NCBI GenBank assembly: GCA_954871525.1
Contig: OX940864.1
Span: forward strand, 9,418,001 to 9,482,000
From: Parietaria judaica
Lineage: Eukaryota; Streptophyta; Magnoliopsida; Rosales; Urticaceae
Reading direction: 5' to 3'
DNA: 64,000 bases
In this document: piece by piece, positions 1 to 11,894 of the stretch
How the letters are laid out: each line of letters opens with the position of its first letter
Numbering within the stretch: the first letter of the stretch is position 1
Program-made: the position numbers and the translations under genes
The notes under the pieces: generated by a model
What the model saw: only the letters and a program-made list of their open reading frames with translations
Told to the model about the DNA's origin: nothing
Database searches by the model: none

Positions 1-1
1 G

Positions 2-358
2 TCACAGAAGCAGAAAACTATGGCCTTATCGTCTTGTGAAGCCGAGTTCATGGCAGCGACTGGAGCATCGTGGAAGCCAGTACCTTTCTATGTGGACAAC
101 AAGTCTGCGATTGCACTGATAAAAAATCGGGTGTTTCATGGACGCAACAAGCATATCGACACTCGTTTTCACTTTATTCGCTAGTGTCTGGAGAAGCGAG
201 AGATCATCGTGGAGTTTGTCAACACAAGAGAGCAACGTGCAGACATACTCACTAAGACTCTAGCAAGAGTTAAGTTCGCAGAGATGAGAGAGTTACTCGG
301 TGTGAAGAACCTCGAGCCACGTCAAGCTTACGGGGGAGAATATGGACGTAAGCCATGA
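2..358 (+). pseudogene. Ty1/copia RNase H C-terminal fragment
   Basis: The reading frame from base 2 encodes the end of a copia polyprotein. Recognisable pieces are [30 protein letters not shown] and ADILTKTL, the RNase H core and tail. A TAG at 182-184 interrupts the frame after FHFIR. The usual stretch between EAEFMAA and YVDNKSA (a WL-rich helix) is shortened to a few residues, so an internal deletion is also likely. A purine run near 329-338 follows, and the DNA to about 640 looks like part of a decayed LTR. This is a dead remnant cut by the window edge. Confidence 0.85.
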
Positions 359-655
359 CATGGCTATACAACTTGGCTTGCAAGTTGTTATTATAATAAT
401 ATCTTACTTGCTCACGAAGTTTTGCTAACTTTATTACCTATTATCTTTTACTTTGCAGACAAGCTTCTACGGGTAATATTGTAATATAAAGGGCATGTGT
501 GCTAGTATTTAATTTCATCTCTCCACTTCTTTTGTAATTCTCATTTCAGTGATATAGAGAGAAAATATTCTCCCATAGTCTTATCATTGTTTCACTTATA
601 AATACAAACACTTATATATATATAAATACAAACAGAGAATGTTTGGTTTTGAGTG
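340..655 (+). mobile_element. Decayed 3' LTR of the copia fragment (bounds uncertain)
   Basis: Lies just after the copia RNase H end and its purine run. It contains a stretch ending in gatatagagagaaaat like the R/U5 part of copia LTRs. No clean TG...CA ends or target duplication were found, so the limits are approximate. Confidence 0.4.
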
Positions 656-1348
656 ACTAGAAGTGGGAACCCAACAGCTTTAACTTTGGAATTGACCTTG
701 TAAACGTGTAAGTCGATTATGCGACGTGTTGGCATGGCTGTATTGTTGAAATTTATCTTTTAAAGGTAAATTTTTAATATGTGATTTGAGCACATTGAAG
801 AAGCATAAACATTTATACATAATATATAATGATATAATATATCTTTAACATTTTTATAAAATTGCGCCTTACTGAGACGGTTAGTCTCATCGTGTTGCTG
901 TCCTGAGACGGTTAGTCTCTGAAGGGTACATTGTACATGAGCCGTCGACTGTATCGAGACGGGTAGTATCTGAATTGTACGTCGAGAGATGTTTCACCGC
1001 GGGCTGACTTGGTTAGGGTCGCGCCCCCGATCCCCCGTAGGCTTTATTGGCGTAAAAGCACGCTGGTACGGTGCAGGGCCCAATATTATATTTATATGAT
1101 ACTTTTCAAAAGTTATAAAATGATATTGCATGGCATTGCACGATATGCATTATGGCGTGATTATTATTTTATATTGATTTGTGAGTAATAAAAGCTTTTA
1201 CGTATTGAGCGTTAGCTCACTCGTATAGTTGTGTTGCAGAATCAGGTGAAAATAGATAACTTGCGGAGAAAGCGGAATAAGCGATGCGGTATATACGAGT
1301 GCATACGGTGGATGAAAAAGTAACGGACCTTAGAAAGTGGGTCGTTAC
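656..1348. mobile_element. LTR-like remnant ending GGGTCGTTACA
   Basis: It ends with gggtcgttaca, the inverse of the TGTAACGACCC start common in plant LTRs. It contains the LTR-typical segment tgagcgttagctcac near 1206 followed by ttgcag. Around 870-980 there are three variants of a short hairpin unit (tgagacggttagtctc at about 873 and 903, a diverged one at about 955). The left end is not identifiable and no target duplication was found. Confidence 0.35.
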
Positions 1349-1955
1349 ATATCGCTTGTCGATAATACCACACAAATTTCACGGATATATTGCTTGCGGA
1401 ACGAAATATCGACAGATATTCCGGAAAATATTTTTGAGTATTTTAGCAAGATTTTTATAAAGGTTCAATTTCAAAATAATATTTTTAATAAATAGACATG
1501 ATAACTCATAACATAATGTCAAGATCATCAACAATTCAATATCAATTAAATTAAATTAATTAAATCTTAAACTAAATCAACTAAACTCTAAAGTCTAACC
1601 CTAAACCAAATAATGATTAATTAACTAACTATCATCTAATACAATTTATTAATTACTAATAGACAAATTAATTATCATGAAGAATTTAAAATAATCAACA
1701 ATTCAATATTAAAATTCAAAATTCAAACTTTCAAGTCAAGATCGTCGAAATGAGAAAGTGGGGAAATGGGAGAAATTGACATTAGAGGGTCGAAATTCTA
1801 TGAAAAAGTAGAACAAATGGACATTCCAGCAGCATGCCCGCGATATTTGGGAATATCGATATTTCTAGAGCATATCGTTTCGCATATCTCCAAAAAGAGA
1901 TATATCGGCAGCATATCGATGGCCCGTCGACATAATTAATACCATAATTTAAATA
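1349..1955. mobile_element. hAT-like remnant related to 5415-5640
   Basis: The segment tatcgcttgtcgat followed by gatattccggaaaatat is also found at about 5468-5640. Both resemble the CGAT-rich MITE family at 6014 and 9964. The end near 1940-1953 (ttaatacc) resembles the hAT-type end at 6895. The limits are soft and no target duplication was seen. Confidence 0.35.
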
Positions 1956-3076
1956 TCAAGAATTTATATATATCTAGACGTATAGCATAGCACGTTCAGT
2001 GTATATATACATACATATGTATATATATACATACATATGTATATATATACATATATATATATATATTGTGCCTCTTAAACTTGTTTCTCTTTTTTGTATT
2101 AAGTCTCTTGGTGTTATTCTTTTAGGGTAATTTCAGGCTAAAATACCTGATGTTTTATTTTTTTTTAGCAAAATGTCCAATCTTTTTTTTTGGCGGTTAA
2201 ATTAACTGATCCGCATTCCGTTACGTTGACTTCGGCCCCTCCATCAAATTGAATAATAGAATTTAGTGGTTGACATGTTGTAGCCTGTTAGGGTGGCATG
2301 CATATATTATATATATTATAACCAAAGTCAACATATATATCTGAGGCAACATATTTTTACGTCTAATTGTTTTCATCGGATTAAAATGATAGAAAATACT
2401 AGATAGCTGGATGAACACTACGCATCTTAGGTATGATTTAAATATCAGCAGTACTATAGTAAAAATAATTGATAAACATCCGTAGAAAAAAAAATAGACG
2501 TAAAAATTTGTTGTCTCACTTTGAACCATTGTCGCTTTAGTTGCTTAAAGTTTTAAGACTTTTGCCGTGATTATCACTTTTAGGTTACTAGTTACTACAA
2601 GTTTTACGCCAGTTGTCTAACAGTTAAAGAGTAATTTGAAACTGTTAAGTAAATTTTATTTTCCGTTCCAATTTTATAGTCAGAATCTGACTCAAAATGT
2701 ATGTAATATCATAGGGCTGACCATAATATACATGTTAGCAATGAAATTAGCTTGACCACTTTTGGGCTCATTAAAAACTTCCTTTTATAGAAACAACAAG
2801 GAAGTTGGACTGTTTGACCATCTTTGAAGCAAGACTAAGGAAATCAGAATAGTGGCACAAAATCAATTCTTCTCTTTATTTGAAATTAATTATATTTTAT
2901 TTAGTACAGTAGTAATTCAATACTGCTAATTAACAAACATAACCAGTTTGCATAGCAGCACTTTCACTATACGTAATATATTTTTAGTATTTTTTCAACT
3001 ATTTTTATTTTCGATCTATGTGAAGCATCCACTGATATAGCTGGAGAAGAATTGAGGATGTGGACAGGCTTGCATG
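1956..3076. other. AT-rich intergenic DNA with TA microsatellites
   Basis: About 1.1 kb with no gene I can support. It holds (TA)n and atacatatgt repeats at about 1998-2066. At 2120-2260 there is a stretch resembling non-coding ends of plant DNA transposons (ctaaaatacctgatg, then gcaaaatgtcc), without visible terminal duplications. This is the 3' flank of the first phylloplanin-like gene. Confidence 0.5.
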
Positions 3077-3490
3077 CTAAGCTGCCACAAACGGCCTGGC
3101 CTCGAACACTGAGCGCTCACTAAACAACGGGTAAATGACCAGGGATCCGAGGGTGGTGACGCGTCGGAAAAGGGTCCTTATGGTGCAGTTAGAGGGAACG
3201 TCGATGAACACACGGCATGTGAGAGGGAAGAAGGGCGGACTTGTCGGGACCGGGTTCACAGTGATGTTGAAGTCACCGGTGGATGTGGTCGTAGTATTGG
3301 CGATCGTCGTTGCGCCACCATTACACGACAGCCTCACGTTGGCACCGGATAAGGCCGGCCTCAGCAGGAGTGGCGAAGGGTTCGAGCAAGTGAGCCGGCG
3401 GCCCAGGATTTGCACTTGGCATTTCGAGACGGAGGCTGTGGCTACGAGGAGGAGAGCGATAAGGAGCACCGGGTTGCTGAGCTTTGCCAT
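3077..3490 (-). CDS. Phylloplanin / Ole e 1-like secreted protein, copy 1
   Basis: A 137-residue protein in one exon. Residues 1-24 form a signal peptide (MAKL, a hydrophobic VLLIALLLVATA core, then SKC), so the product should be secreted. The rest matches the pollen Ole e 1 / phylloplanin pattern: LTCSNP, a hydrophobic-then-GANVRLSCNGG motif, a T-rich strand, TGDFNITV, then LTCRVFIDVPSNC. Cysteines in these blocks are conserved with the copy at 7295. Phylloplanins are small surface proteins secreted by trichomes in tobacco with anti-oomycete activity; that role is only inferred by family here. A TATA-like box lies about 90 bases upstream. The start is the only in-frame Met before the signal peptide. 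The opposite-strand open frame across it is a shadow. Family assignment is moderate; secretion is firm. Confidence 0.75.
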   Translation of the reverse strand: MAKLSNPVLLIALLLVATASVSKCQVQILGRRLTCSNPSPLLLRPALSGANVRLSCNGGATTIANTTTTSTGDFNITVNPVPTSPPFFPLTCRVFIDVPSNCTIRTLFRRVTTLGSLVIYPLFSERSVFEARPFVAA

Positions 3491-3577
3491 TGCGAGAGAG
3501 GTTGAATTAGGGTTTTGTTTGAGAAAGCAAATCTCGGTTTTATTTTGATGATGTGATTTTTACATGGTGTTTTGCTT

Positions 3578-3587
3578 CTTTATATAG
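3578..3587 (-). promoter_or_regulatory. TATA box of phylloplanin-like copy 1
   Basis: Minus strand ctatataaag, about 90 bases upstream of the ATG at 3490. The second copy has an equivalent box at the same relative place, which supports it. Confidence 0.6.
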
Positions 3588-4774
3588 TGCTTTCCAAAGT
3601 TGTAATACTATTGATTACGTAATTAATAGTTTGGTTTAGCTAGGACCAAATTGCATAGTACTTCCAAATTGTTAAGCTGACATTTGAATAGTTGACTTGG
3701 GAATAATTAAAGTCATGTGTGCAAGTGACAATTTATTATTATATATGCATAATGTATTTTTACGTAAGTTTTTGTTTTCATGTTTATAGTTATTTTTGGG
3801 CTTCTTACCCTCAAGACTTCTATCAATACTATATGATGGCTTTGGGTTTAATTAGACTAAGTTCAAATAGCCAAATAATGACTAAAATTGCATAATTCGG
3901 GTTAAATAGAAACCTAATATACAATTAAGAAAATAGCAGAAAATCCTCTTACAATAGGACCCAAAATATATCTCATGTACCTCTCTTAGAAATTTCTATT
4001 ACCGTCCGATTCGTTCATGCCACTGGCGTAGCCACGGTAAGACACTTGCAGCCAGGGCTGCTGCACTCAAATTTTCAAGTTATATAAGGTTGAGTTGGTG
4101 CACTAAGACTTAAGCTTGCTAAGAAGTCCATAATGAGTACTTTAGATTAGTGTTTTATCTCTACAATTTATTTTTTTACCACTTTAACTTTAGATTTTTA
4201 TGATAAGATAATTACGATAAAAGTATGTAAAGTCAACAAATAACGCGATACATATTAAAATTAATTATGAAAATAAATTAATATGCATGTTCTTTTTATC
4301 TAGGTTTATACACTACCCATCAATTGAAATTAATTATTTAAATATATATAATTCTTATTTTTTTAATTGTATAAATATCATTTTAAATGTCTATTTATAG
4401 TATACTATTATATATCACTTTTATAAATGCTATCTCATAATAATATAAAAAACAATCTTTAATTGTATTTAATAAAAAAATTCTATTTGGAGCTTCAATA
4501 TATATGCCGCCTAAGACCGGTCACAACGTAAGACTATGATATTGTATAACAACTATTGTGTGTATAAAGTCGGACTATGATATTGCATACAAAATACTGT
4601 ATGTTTACTTTCAAAAGTTAAAAAACGCGACGTCGTATGTTGTTATATGCTTGAAAAAAGAAATTAAAAATTTACTTAGAAAAAAATCGTTAAAGACTTC
4701 ACCTGAATAAAAATCCTAGCTCCGCCATCAGTGGACTAAATCATCTAAATGAAATCTTCCTTGAAGACTTGGAT
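3588..4774. other. AT-rich intergenic DNA with a possible hAT/Tip100-like element
   Basis: No gene seen. From about 4018 (cactggcgtagcc) to about 4730 (ctagctccgccatc) the ends are inverted relative to each other and resemble the GGCGGAGCC ends of the elements at 8110 and 62999. No convincing 8-bp duplication was found, so this one is tentative. Confidence 0.35.
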
Positions 4775-5151
4775 TGTAACGCCCCAGCTACTCAATCGGA
4801 TCGACGACTGTCCCCACAGGCCAACACGAGTCTTTTCAGCGTGCTTTATCTTCACTCGCACGCTTCCCGAGAAACTTCCCAGGATGTCACCCATACCAAG
4901 ATTGCTCCAAAGTCAAGCACGCTTAACTTTGGAGTTCCTATTAACGGGCTACCGAAAAGAAGATGCATCTTGTTGACATAGGTAGTACCAATCAATTCTT
5001 TTAAGCCTCTTCGACCATACAGTCTCATACCTGTATGATCTCCGATAACCGTGCAGTCCCATACCTGCACAGTCTCGGGAACGTCCCATCAGCACATCCC
5101 CTTGCCCACGCGATGTGGGACTGCACAGCTTACCCGTTTTTGCCCTCATGG
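4775..5151 (-). mobile_element. Cassandra TRIM LTR, 5' truncated copy
   Basis: On the minus strand the element ends ggggcgttaca and contains, at 4866-4938, a 5S rRNA-like segment: the A-box region aagttaagcgtgcttg and a diverged C box (atgggtgacatcctgggaag). The cccacatcgc block near the LTR 5' side is at about 5108-5120. This is the diagnostic layout of Cassandra, a terminal-repeat retrotransposon in miniature that carries RNA polymerase III 5S promoter sequence in its LTR. It aligns over nearly its full length with the copy at 53195 but loses similarity at about 5151, before the LTR 5' end. No target duplication was found. Confidence 0.85.
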
Positions 5152-6013
5152 CCAGAGCTTACGGTAAGTTAACGGCGTTACGATAAGGGAGTGGTCAACT
5201 CCCCAACTGCGACTTTGAGTATTTTTGCCACCACTTTTAAACTTTGGGTACACGAAAGATTCTTTGACCAAACTTTGGGTATTTTTGCCGTCATTAACCT
5301 AAGCTACGTAAATGCAAACAACTTTTGAATCATGGCACTGCTACCGTGTGAGAACTATGAAAACTTTGGTATTTATTGTCAACTGTAAATTTACATGCAT
5401 GGGTTCATAATAACCAAGGTTTAAAATGCCACTTGCTGATACTGTTTAGCAGTTTTCATTTTACGGACATATCGCTTGTCGATGGGCATGCCGATGGGCA
5501 AATTAGAAAGAAAAAAAAAAAAAAAAAAGGCATGCCGCATGCCGAAAATACTGCATATTTTCCATGGGCATACCACATGCCGATGAGATTTTCGACGAAT
5601 ATTCTGGAAAATATATTTTAGTATTTAGACAAGATATTTATATAGGTTCAATATTACCTAAACTAACCTTAAATTTATACCCTAAACCCTATAAACACGA
5701 AAGAATTACATTATTGTCATGTAACTTATATATTATATTGGCGACTAAATATTTAATAGGTAATATTTTGATAACTTCCTTCTAATATACCATTATACAT
5801 TATACATGTTTATTATGAACTATTTTGGCAGTAATTTAATTGGTGTTATGTAGTATATGTTTGAGAGACAAATTATAAATATATGATATATAGTTATACA
5901 ATATATAGCTATGTACTCTATTATTTACACGGTTGTGAATATTATTAATTATGTGTATATTATTTAACTAGTAGGTAGAATACTATAGGTACTTTAGTCA
6001 TAATAGTAGAATG
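5152..6013. other. Intergenic DNA with transposon-end fragments
   Basis: No gene seen. Bases about 5195-5302 read on the minus strand like a Mutator-type MITE end (ttaatgacggcaaaaatac, twice the phrase aaaatac with aaagt), but the partner end is not visible. From 5415 (caaggtttaaaatgcc) a hAT-like end begins and its CGAT-rich interior runs to about 5640, similar to 1349-1470. A poly-A run lies at 5511-5528. Confidence 0.4.
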
Positions 6014-6480
6014 CAAGATTCAAAATGCCGTTTATGCCGATAAATCGATTGCCGTTTTCGAAGATTATCGATGAATTTTCGAGGATTATCGATGGAAAAC
6101 TAATAAACCTGTAGCTTATCGTTACCGACACTTATCGAGGATTATCGATGGATTATCGACACTTATCGAGGATTATCGATGAAAAACCACTAAAATAGTT
6201 TTAATAATATATTTACTAAGTTTACATATGTAAATAAAATATAGTCTCACACTCACATACATAAATACTCAAATAAAATCATGTCATATAGTCAAACAAA
6301 TGTAAATAAAATCATGTCATTGAAGGTAATTTCGCCAAAAATTGTTGAAAAGTGCAAATTTTTTATTATTTTTACACTGTTTTTACGGATAAACGATTGG
6401 TATGAAATATTTGCCAATGACTACCAGTAAAACGGATAATCGACGACTATCGATATTAATCGTGGAAAATTCGAACGTGG
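6014..6480. mobile_element. hAT-type MITE, CGAT family, copy 1
   Basis: 467 bp with imperfect terminal repeats (caagattcaaa left; ttcgaacgtgg right). Flanks gtagaatg (6006-6013) and atagaatg (6481-6488) are an 8-bp target duplication with one mismatch. The interior repeats ttatcgaggattatcgat and is similar along its length to the copy at 9964. It has no coding capacity, so it is a non-autonomous element. Confidence 0.7.
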
Positions 6481-6488
6481 ATAGAATG

Positions 6489-7156
6489 GGTGAAACTCAA
6501 AGAGAAATAAAAAAAAAAAATATGAAAGAAAAGAGTATGAAATGGGTCCCACAAACAATCCTAAAATAAAATAAAATAAAAAAGAGGGTAATGCGTGGGG
6601 CCCATCCTTTTCGACTATTCATCGTCACTTTAAAACCATTTTTGCAGAAGCTTTTGAAACTCTTCAATGGAGTTAGGCCCTACTATTATTGCAGAACCTT
6701 TTTTTTACCGAAATTCCTACTCTTTTTCGCCATTTTGCTTCACAAAAACGACACTCTCAGATCTTGAGCGTGTCGAACGAAATGTCGCGAAAAATTGTAA
6801 AATCACAGCGAAAGGACGGGGTTGTTGTTTCGCATTTCCTCGACAAACGAAAACCGCACGAGATGTCGTTTGAAAATTGCGACATTTAATACCTTGATAA
6901 CAACGAACGCATCGCTACCCTCGATTAAAGACTCCCATCTAACGGCCAAGCTGCCATGTAGACTAACAGATTTTGGAGTTCTGTTAAGCCACGTCAGATC
7001 CACATTCGAATTTGTGATGTGAGCATCACTAACTGTATTAAAAGTTAGTTTACAGAATTTATAGTATATACTGTATTATATATGCCTTTGATCATTCTCT
7101 TTCTCATTTCTCCAAATTCTATAATTAATGACAATAATGAAACGAAAGTAACTCTT

Positions 7157-7240
<84 letters not shown>

Positions 7241-7294
7241 ATATATATATATAGTATTTCAACGTTTTTGAATTCTCTAAAACGTAAAAAACCA
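6489..7294. other. Intergenic DNA downstream of phylloplanin-like copy 2
   Basis: No gene seen. A possible hAT right end (ttaataccttg) is at 6885-6895, without a recognisable left end. The open frames through 7045-7363 are an ATT-repeat artefact. Confidence 0.4.
7159..7252. repeat. (ATT)n microsatellite followed by (AT)n
   Basis: About 26 uninterrupted ATT units, then a short AT run. It lies less than 50 bases past the stop codon of the phylloplanin-like gene at 7295, so it is probably in the 3' UTR or flank of that transcript. Confidence 0.95.
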
Positions 7295-7699
7295 CTAAAT
7301 GGCCACAAATGTCGTGGCCTGGAATACCAAGGGCTGAACCGACGACGGAGTAATGACCAGTGATCCAAGGGCGTTAACGGGTCGGAAAATGATCCCTACG
7401 GTGCAATTAGAGGGAACGTCGATGAACACACGGCACGTGAGAGGGGAGAAGGGCTGGTCCGTCGGGACCGGCATGTTGAAGTCTCCGGCCTCAGTGGTGG
7501 TAGTGTTGGCAAGCGTCGTCGTGCCACCGTTGCACGACAGCCTCACGTTTGCGCCGGACAAGACTGGCCTCAGCGGAACTGGTGAAGGGTTTGAGCAAGT
7601 TAGCCCACGGGCAATGACCCGCACTTGGCATTTCGAGAGCGAGGCTGTGGCTACGAGAAGGAACGCAATCAGGAGCACTGTGTTGGTGAGATTTGCCAT
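7295..7699 (-). CDS. Phylloplanin / Ole e 1-like secreted protein, copy 2
   Basis: A 134-residue intronless paralogue of the gene at 3077, on the same strand and about 3.8 kb away. It has the same signal peptide form (MANL, VLLIAFLLVATA, then SKC), the same LTCSNPSP and SGANVRLSCNGG blocks, AGDFNM, and LTCRVFIDVPSNC. It lacks three residues in the middle relative to copy 1 and differs mostly in the C-terminal third. The 5' flank is also similar, with a TATA box about 95 bases upstream, so the whole transcription unit was duplicated. Function by family only: a secreted surface or cell-wall protein. Both copies keep open frames, which suggests both are still under constraint. Confidence 0.75.
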   Translation of the reverse strand: MANLTNTVLLIAFLLVATASLSKCQVRVIARGLTCSNPSPVPLRPVLSGANVRLSCNGGTTTLANTTTTEAGDFNMPVPTDQPFSPLTCRVFIDVPSNCTVGIIFRPVNALGSLVITPSSVQPLVFQATTFVAI

Positions 7700-7790
7700 T
7701 GCAAGAGGGGGTTAAGTAATTAGGGTTTTGTATGAGAAAACAGGCTTGGTTCTTTGATTGATGATGGGTTTTTTGCAGTTTGTTTTGCAC

Positions 7791-7800
7791 TTTATATACA
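7791..7800 (-). promoter_or_regulatory. TATA box of phylloplanin-like copy 2
   Basis: Minus strand tgtatataaa, about 95 bases before the ATG at 7699, matching the position of the box in copy 1. Confidence 0.6.
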
Positions 7801-8109
7801 TTGGTTTCCAAGGCTAGTCTTTAACAAGGTAATCAATAGTTATGTTATTAAAGAGGGTGTGATGACGTTATATGCATGGAGCATGCAAAACCGAAATATA
7901 CTTTCATCACGATAACTTCCTTATTTGTTATTAATTGCTTTCTTTACTTATTCCTTTGACAAATTCAAGGCTTTATTTCCGTTTCATTGATTAATTATAT
8001 AGTTTTTTATTTTATTCTAGGGAGGTTTATAAGTTTGTATTTCAAGGGTTTTTATTACTCCATTTATATTTGTAATTTAAACATGCAAGGATAAATAATT
8101 ACATGCCTC

Positions 8110-10725
8110 CAGTGGCGGAGCCAGGATTTCAATCCAGGTGGTGCCTAATATAATTTTTTTATATAAAAAAATTAAGTACATAATTAACAACAATCGCAAC
8201 AAGTAACGCCGGCATCCGAAAACACAATTAACAACTACAAAAAAAAAAAAAAGACAAAATAACTATAATATATGTTAAATAAATAAAATAAAAAATTCGC
8301 AATGTACCAATGATGATAAAATTACACACTGTAATATGGTGGGTGCAAAGACTTTCAATTTTTAAATTAAAAAAGTTAGTATATACAATTTGTGTCTTAT
8401 TAAGTGAGAGCGGGAGGCTAATTTAATAGAGCTTTTGCTATCACCACTAGACACATTGGCCAAGTTAGTATATACTTCATGTTAGATAATTCTTGGAGAT
8501 CGAAGATGTCCGGGCTTGAATCACCCATCGAGTACGCTTTCCTTATAGTATTTCGAGCACCCGAAAAATCGTCTAGAGGTCTACAACGCAAGAATACCGC
8601 AGGATACGACAAGCCTTAATTCGTACTGCACAAGACGTTTGTGAAGCACGAAATAGGCAAGAACAATTTTTTCTAGAAATTGTAGAGAGAGTGGGAGCAA
8701 ATTCCGAGAATTTAAGATGTGATTTCTTTTGAAATCTACACATTTATTTATAGAAGAACTAACCACTTCACCAGAAGTCGCGACCTTTCAGAAAGTGACT
8801 GTTAGCCCTACATAATACAACTCTTCAACGTGTCTTTTGGGATACCAAAATAACTACTTAACTAGAAACTGCAACCCCTCGGAAAAATAACTACCAAACA
8901 ACAACTACTTCACTAAAAGTTGCAACCCTTCGGAAAGTGACTTTTGACCCAAAAGATACCACTCTTCACAATATATTTTCTCATTAATGAACACTTATTG
9001 GATATTTAATTCACATATTAAATTCCAACACTTCCTTTTAGACACATTATTCGAATTATGAATTGATTGGTGAAGAAACCAAACTACGAAGAAAAAAGCT
9101 TAAAACCGAGAAAAAACAAAAAACAAAAAAAAACCCAAGAGTTGAACTCAGCTTCCCTCTAGTAAAAAGAAAGACTTGGCAAAATCACATCAACTAGGCT
9201 AAAAGCTCGTACATTTTAATGTTGAATCATCAAATATTATAATTATATATAAATATATTTTTTCAGAGTCGGTCCTGACTTTAGGGGGTCCTAGGCGACT
9301 ACATTGGGGGCCCCTAAAAAATATTAAAATATTTTTATTTACATATTTTATTAATTGTAATAATTGTTAATAAATTAGTCATTAATACTGTTACGTTTCA
9401 TGTTTATTTTAAATTTTAGAATGTTGTTTTTTTTATCGAAAAAACTTGTTACTCACAAATAAAAAGAAAGAAAGAAAAAACAATGTCAATCATACTATTT
9501 TTTATGCTAAACAATAATAATAATAAATGAAAATGTAAGAGAGCTCTAAATTAACGTTATAGTATAAATCAAACAACCTGCAGATGTTATATTAGAGATA
9601 ATTATTTTAGATGAATTAAATTGTAATAAAAAAACATATTTTAATATGAATTTTATGAGATAAACATTAAACAACGGGATAATATAGTTGCTAATTAACA
9701 ACAATTATCTTATTTTTATATCAGATGGATAAATGTGACAATAAAATATGTATAAATTTGATTTTGTGTTTATTGTGAAATTCGTAGACATATTTCGATT
9801 CCTAATCGATAATTTATTGTGGAAATATAATAAAATTTACAATATATATATATATATAGAGAGATAGTAAATAAAAGAGTGATTCGTTAAAAAAAAGAGT
9901 GAATATTAGTATAAATACACTTATAGTGGGCCCTACCACTTTATTAAAATTTAAAATCAATATCAAGGTTCAACTTGCCGAAATTGTCGATAAATCGCTT
10001 GCCATTTTCGACGGATTTATCGTTTGCTTGCCGATTAATCGACGGAAAACTAATAAACACTGTAGATTATCGTTACCAACACTTATCGAGGATTATCGAC
10101 ACTTATCGAGGATTATCGATGAAAAATCACTAAAATATTTTTAAGAATATATTTACTAAGTTTGTAATGTTGATAAAACATTAAAATGCCAAAAATAAAA
10201 TCATTTCATACTCCAACATAGGTAAATAAAATATAGTCTCACTCTCACATATGTAAATACTCGAATAAAATCATCGAAAAGTGCAAAATTTCTTGAAAAG
10301 TACCATATTTTTGTTCTTTTTCAAGATGTTTGCCGATTTTCGACAAAAATCATGGAAAAGTACTGGCATGGCCGTCTTGCCGATATCTACCGGCAAGACG
10401 GATAATCGAAAATTATCGAAGATAATCGTGGAAAAGTCGAACCTTGATCAATATCACTATCTTCTTCCTCATCTTCTTTCGGAGAAGAAAGTTGCAGACT
10501 CAATTTTTTTTTTTCAATGGCGTTTTAGGCTTTTTTTTTTTACTCTCGGTGGTCGGCGCTGCGGGGGCTGTTCAGGATCGGAGACCCTATGCCGTCGCCT
10601 TACTCGCCTAACTTCAAGGCTGACCCTGTTTTTTTTTTACTCAAACACTACTATATCAATATTTTTCACTGTCGTTTTCAGGTGGTGTCCGGGCGTACAC
10701 TAGGCCCTCAGTAGCTCTGCCCCTG
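8110..10725. mobile_element. hAT/Tip100-like element with nested insertion
   Basis: Left end cagtggcggagccagg; right end, inverted, caggggcagagctac. The left 120 bases match the inverted right end of the element at 62999 (cagg, then atttcaat, then aggtggtgc; aattaacaacaatc). The right 120 bases match that element's inverted left end (tttactcaaacacta; tgtccgggcgtacac). Flanks catgcctc and cgtgcctg agree at 6 of 8 bases, as an aged 8-bp hAT duplication would. The interior contains the complete MITE at 9964-10446 and another unrelated transposon end near 9266 (cggtcctgactttaggggg). No transposase seen. Confidence 0.65.
9964..10446. mobile_element. hAT-type MITE, CGAT family, copy 2
   Basis: 483 bp with terminal repeats caaggttcaac and gtcgaaccttg. 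A perfect 8-bp duplication ATCAATAT lies at 9956-9963 and 10447-10454. Similar throughout to the copy at 6014 (gaaaactaataaac, acacttatcgagg, aatatagtctcac). Non-coding. It sits inside the larger element 8110-10725, so it inserted later. Confidence 0.85.
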
Positions 10726-10733
10726 CGTGCCTG

Positions 10734-11105
10734 ACCAGTCCTGCGTTCAAATCCGAAGAGACGCAAATGTGTGTCTCTCTACACATATGAACTTAGTCAA
10801 TAATCTCACTTGTTCTTGTACATTGAATATCTAATAATGTGAATATGGTACCCTTAGTCAACACTGTACCTCCGTATTCAAAAATAATAAATTATGTTTT
10901 AATGAGAATGAGGAGAAATCTTGAGAATTTATTCGAGAGAAAAAAGTAGTTATTAAGTGGTGGGCTTGATCGGAGATTTGATATTTTGTCGTGATTTCGA
11001 GTGGTGGACCCACGATTAAGATTCGTTGAAAAACTAAATGTGGTGGACATTTATTATTTTTCCGCGCTGCATGATCAGTTTGATTTTAGAGCCGTATTAA
11101 TTAGC
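10734..11105. other. Intergenic DNA
   Basis: About 370 bases between two transposons. I see no gene, repeat or clear signal in it. Confidence 0.5.
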
Positions 11106-11113
11106 TCTGCGAA

Positions 11114-11886
11114 CAGGGACGGAACTAGGAATTAACTTAGGGGTGACGAAAAAAAAAGACATAAAATACTATAATATATGCTCGGCGAACTCCATTTAAC
11201 CATGATAGAAATCAATCGAACAAATATGATTGAAAACTTCGAGATTGTCTTTATTATCTTGATTTTGGTACTTAGGAAGTCTAAGCTGATTTGGACCCAA
11301 ATTAATATAAGCTCGGTGAACTTCATCACGCTTATCGGTCGGATATTTCCAAATTTTTGGTCGTAAAACCAAGTCACGTTCTACTTTGCCAATATCAAAA
11401 TCAACATCAACTTCGACTCTTCGTAACTTTGACATATGATAGAATTCAATTGTCGGCACTTGAATTGGACTTGAATTGGCGTATCAACATTTTTTTTACT
11501 AAAAAACAATCAACCATCGGTGTTTTCACTAAACCAACCCAATTTCGTTTTTACATCCTATAACTAATCTATCATATGATCATATCTGATTAAATCAATT
11601 CAACGAAAAATTATTCTCTTATCATACTCAAGTAATATCAGGGTATTGTTGGTTTACTCTAATAATGAGAACTATTATTGAGTGGAAATGAGTGCTTCGA
11701 CTTCTAATGTGGCAAGGGCGCTTTCCCTCAATTCTTTCTCACTGTTAAGTCTCTCTGTGAACTTTACACACTTCAACATCATTTTTTTATTAAAACAATG
11801 TTATATACATAATAATAATAATAAAATTTTGCTGAAAAGTTGGAGGTGACATTTGTCACCCCCATTATCTAATAGATCCGTCCCTG
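11114..11886. mobile_element. hAT/Tip100-like MITE with perfect 8-bp duplication
   Basis: 773 bp. Ends cagggacggaacta and (inverted) cagggacggatct. The 8-bp target duplication TCTGCGAA is perfect (11106-11113 and 11887-11894). The subterminal sequences taggggtgac and gtcacccccat are also inverted. It has only short chance open frames, so it is non-autonomous. Confidence 0.85.
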
Positions 11887-11894
11887 TCTGCGAA

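Noticed and set aside
3135..3548. 137-codon plus-strand frame opposite the first phylloplanin-like gene
   Set aside because: No signal or family; the minus-strand frame has a signal peptide and a paralogue with conserved residues.
4866..4938. 5S rRNA gene
   Set aside because: Similarity covers only the internal promoter part and sits within a Cassandra LTR; not a 5S gene.
7045..7368. Open frames on both strands with long isoleucine runs
   Set aside because: They are translations of the ATT microsatellite.
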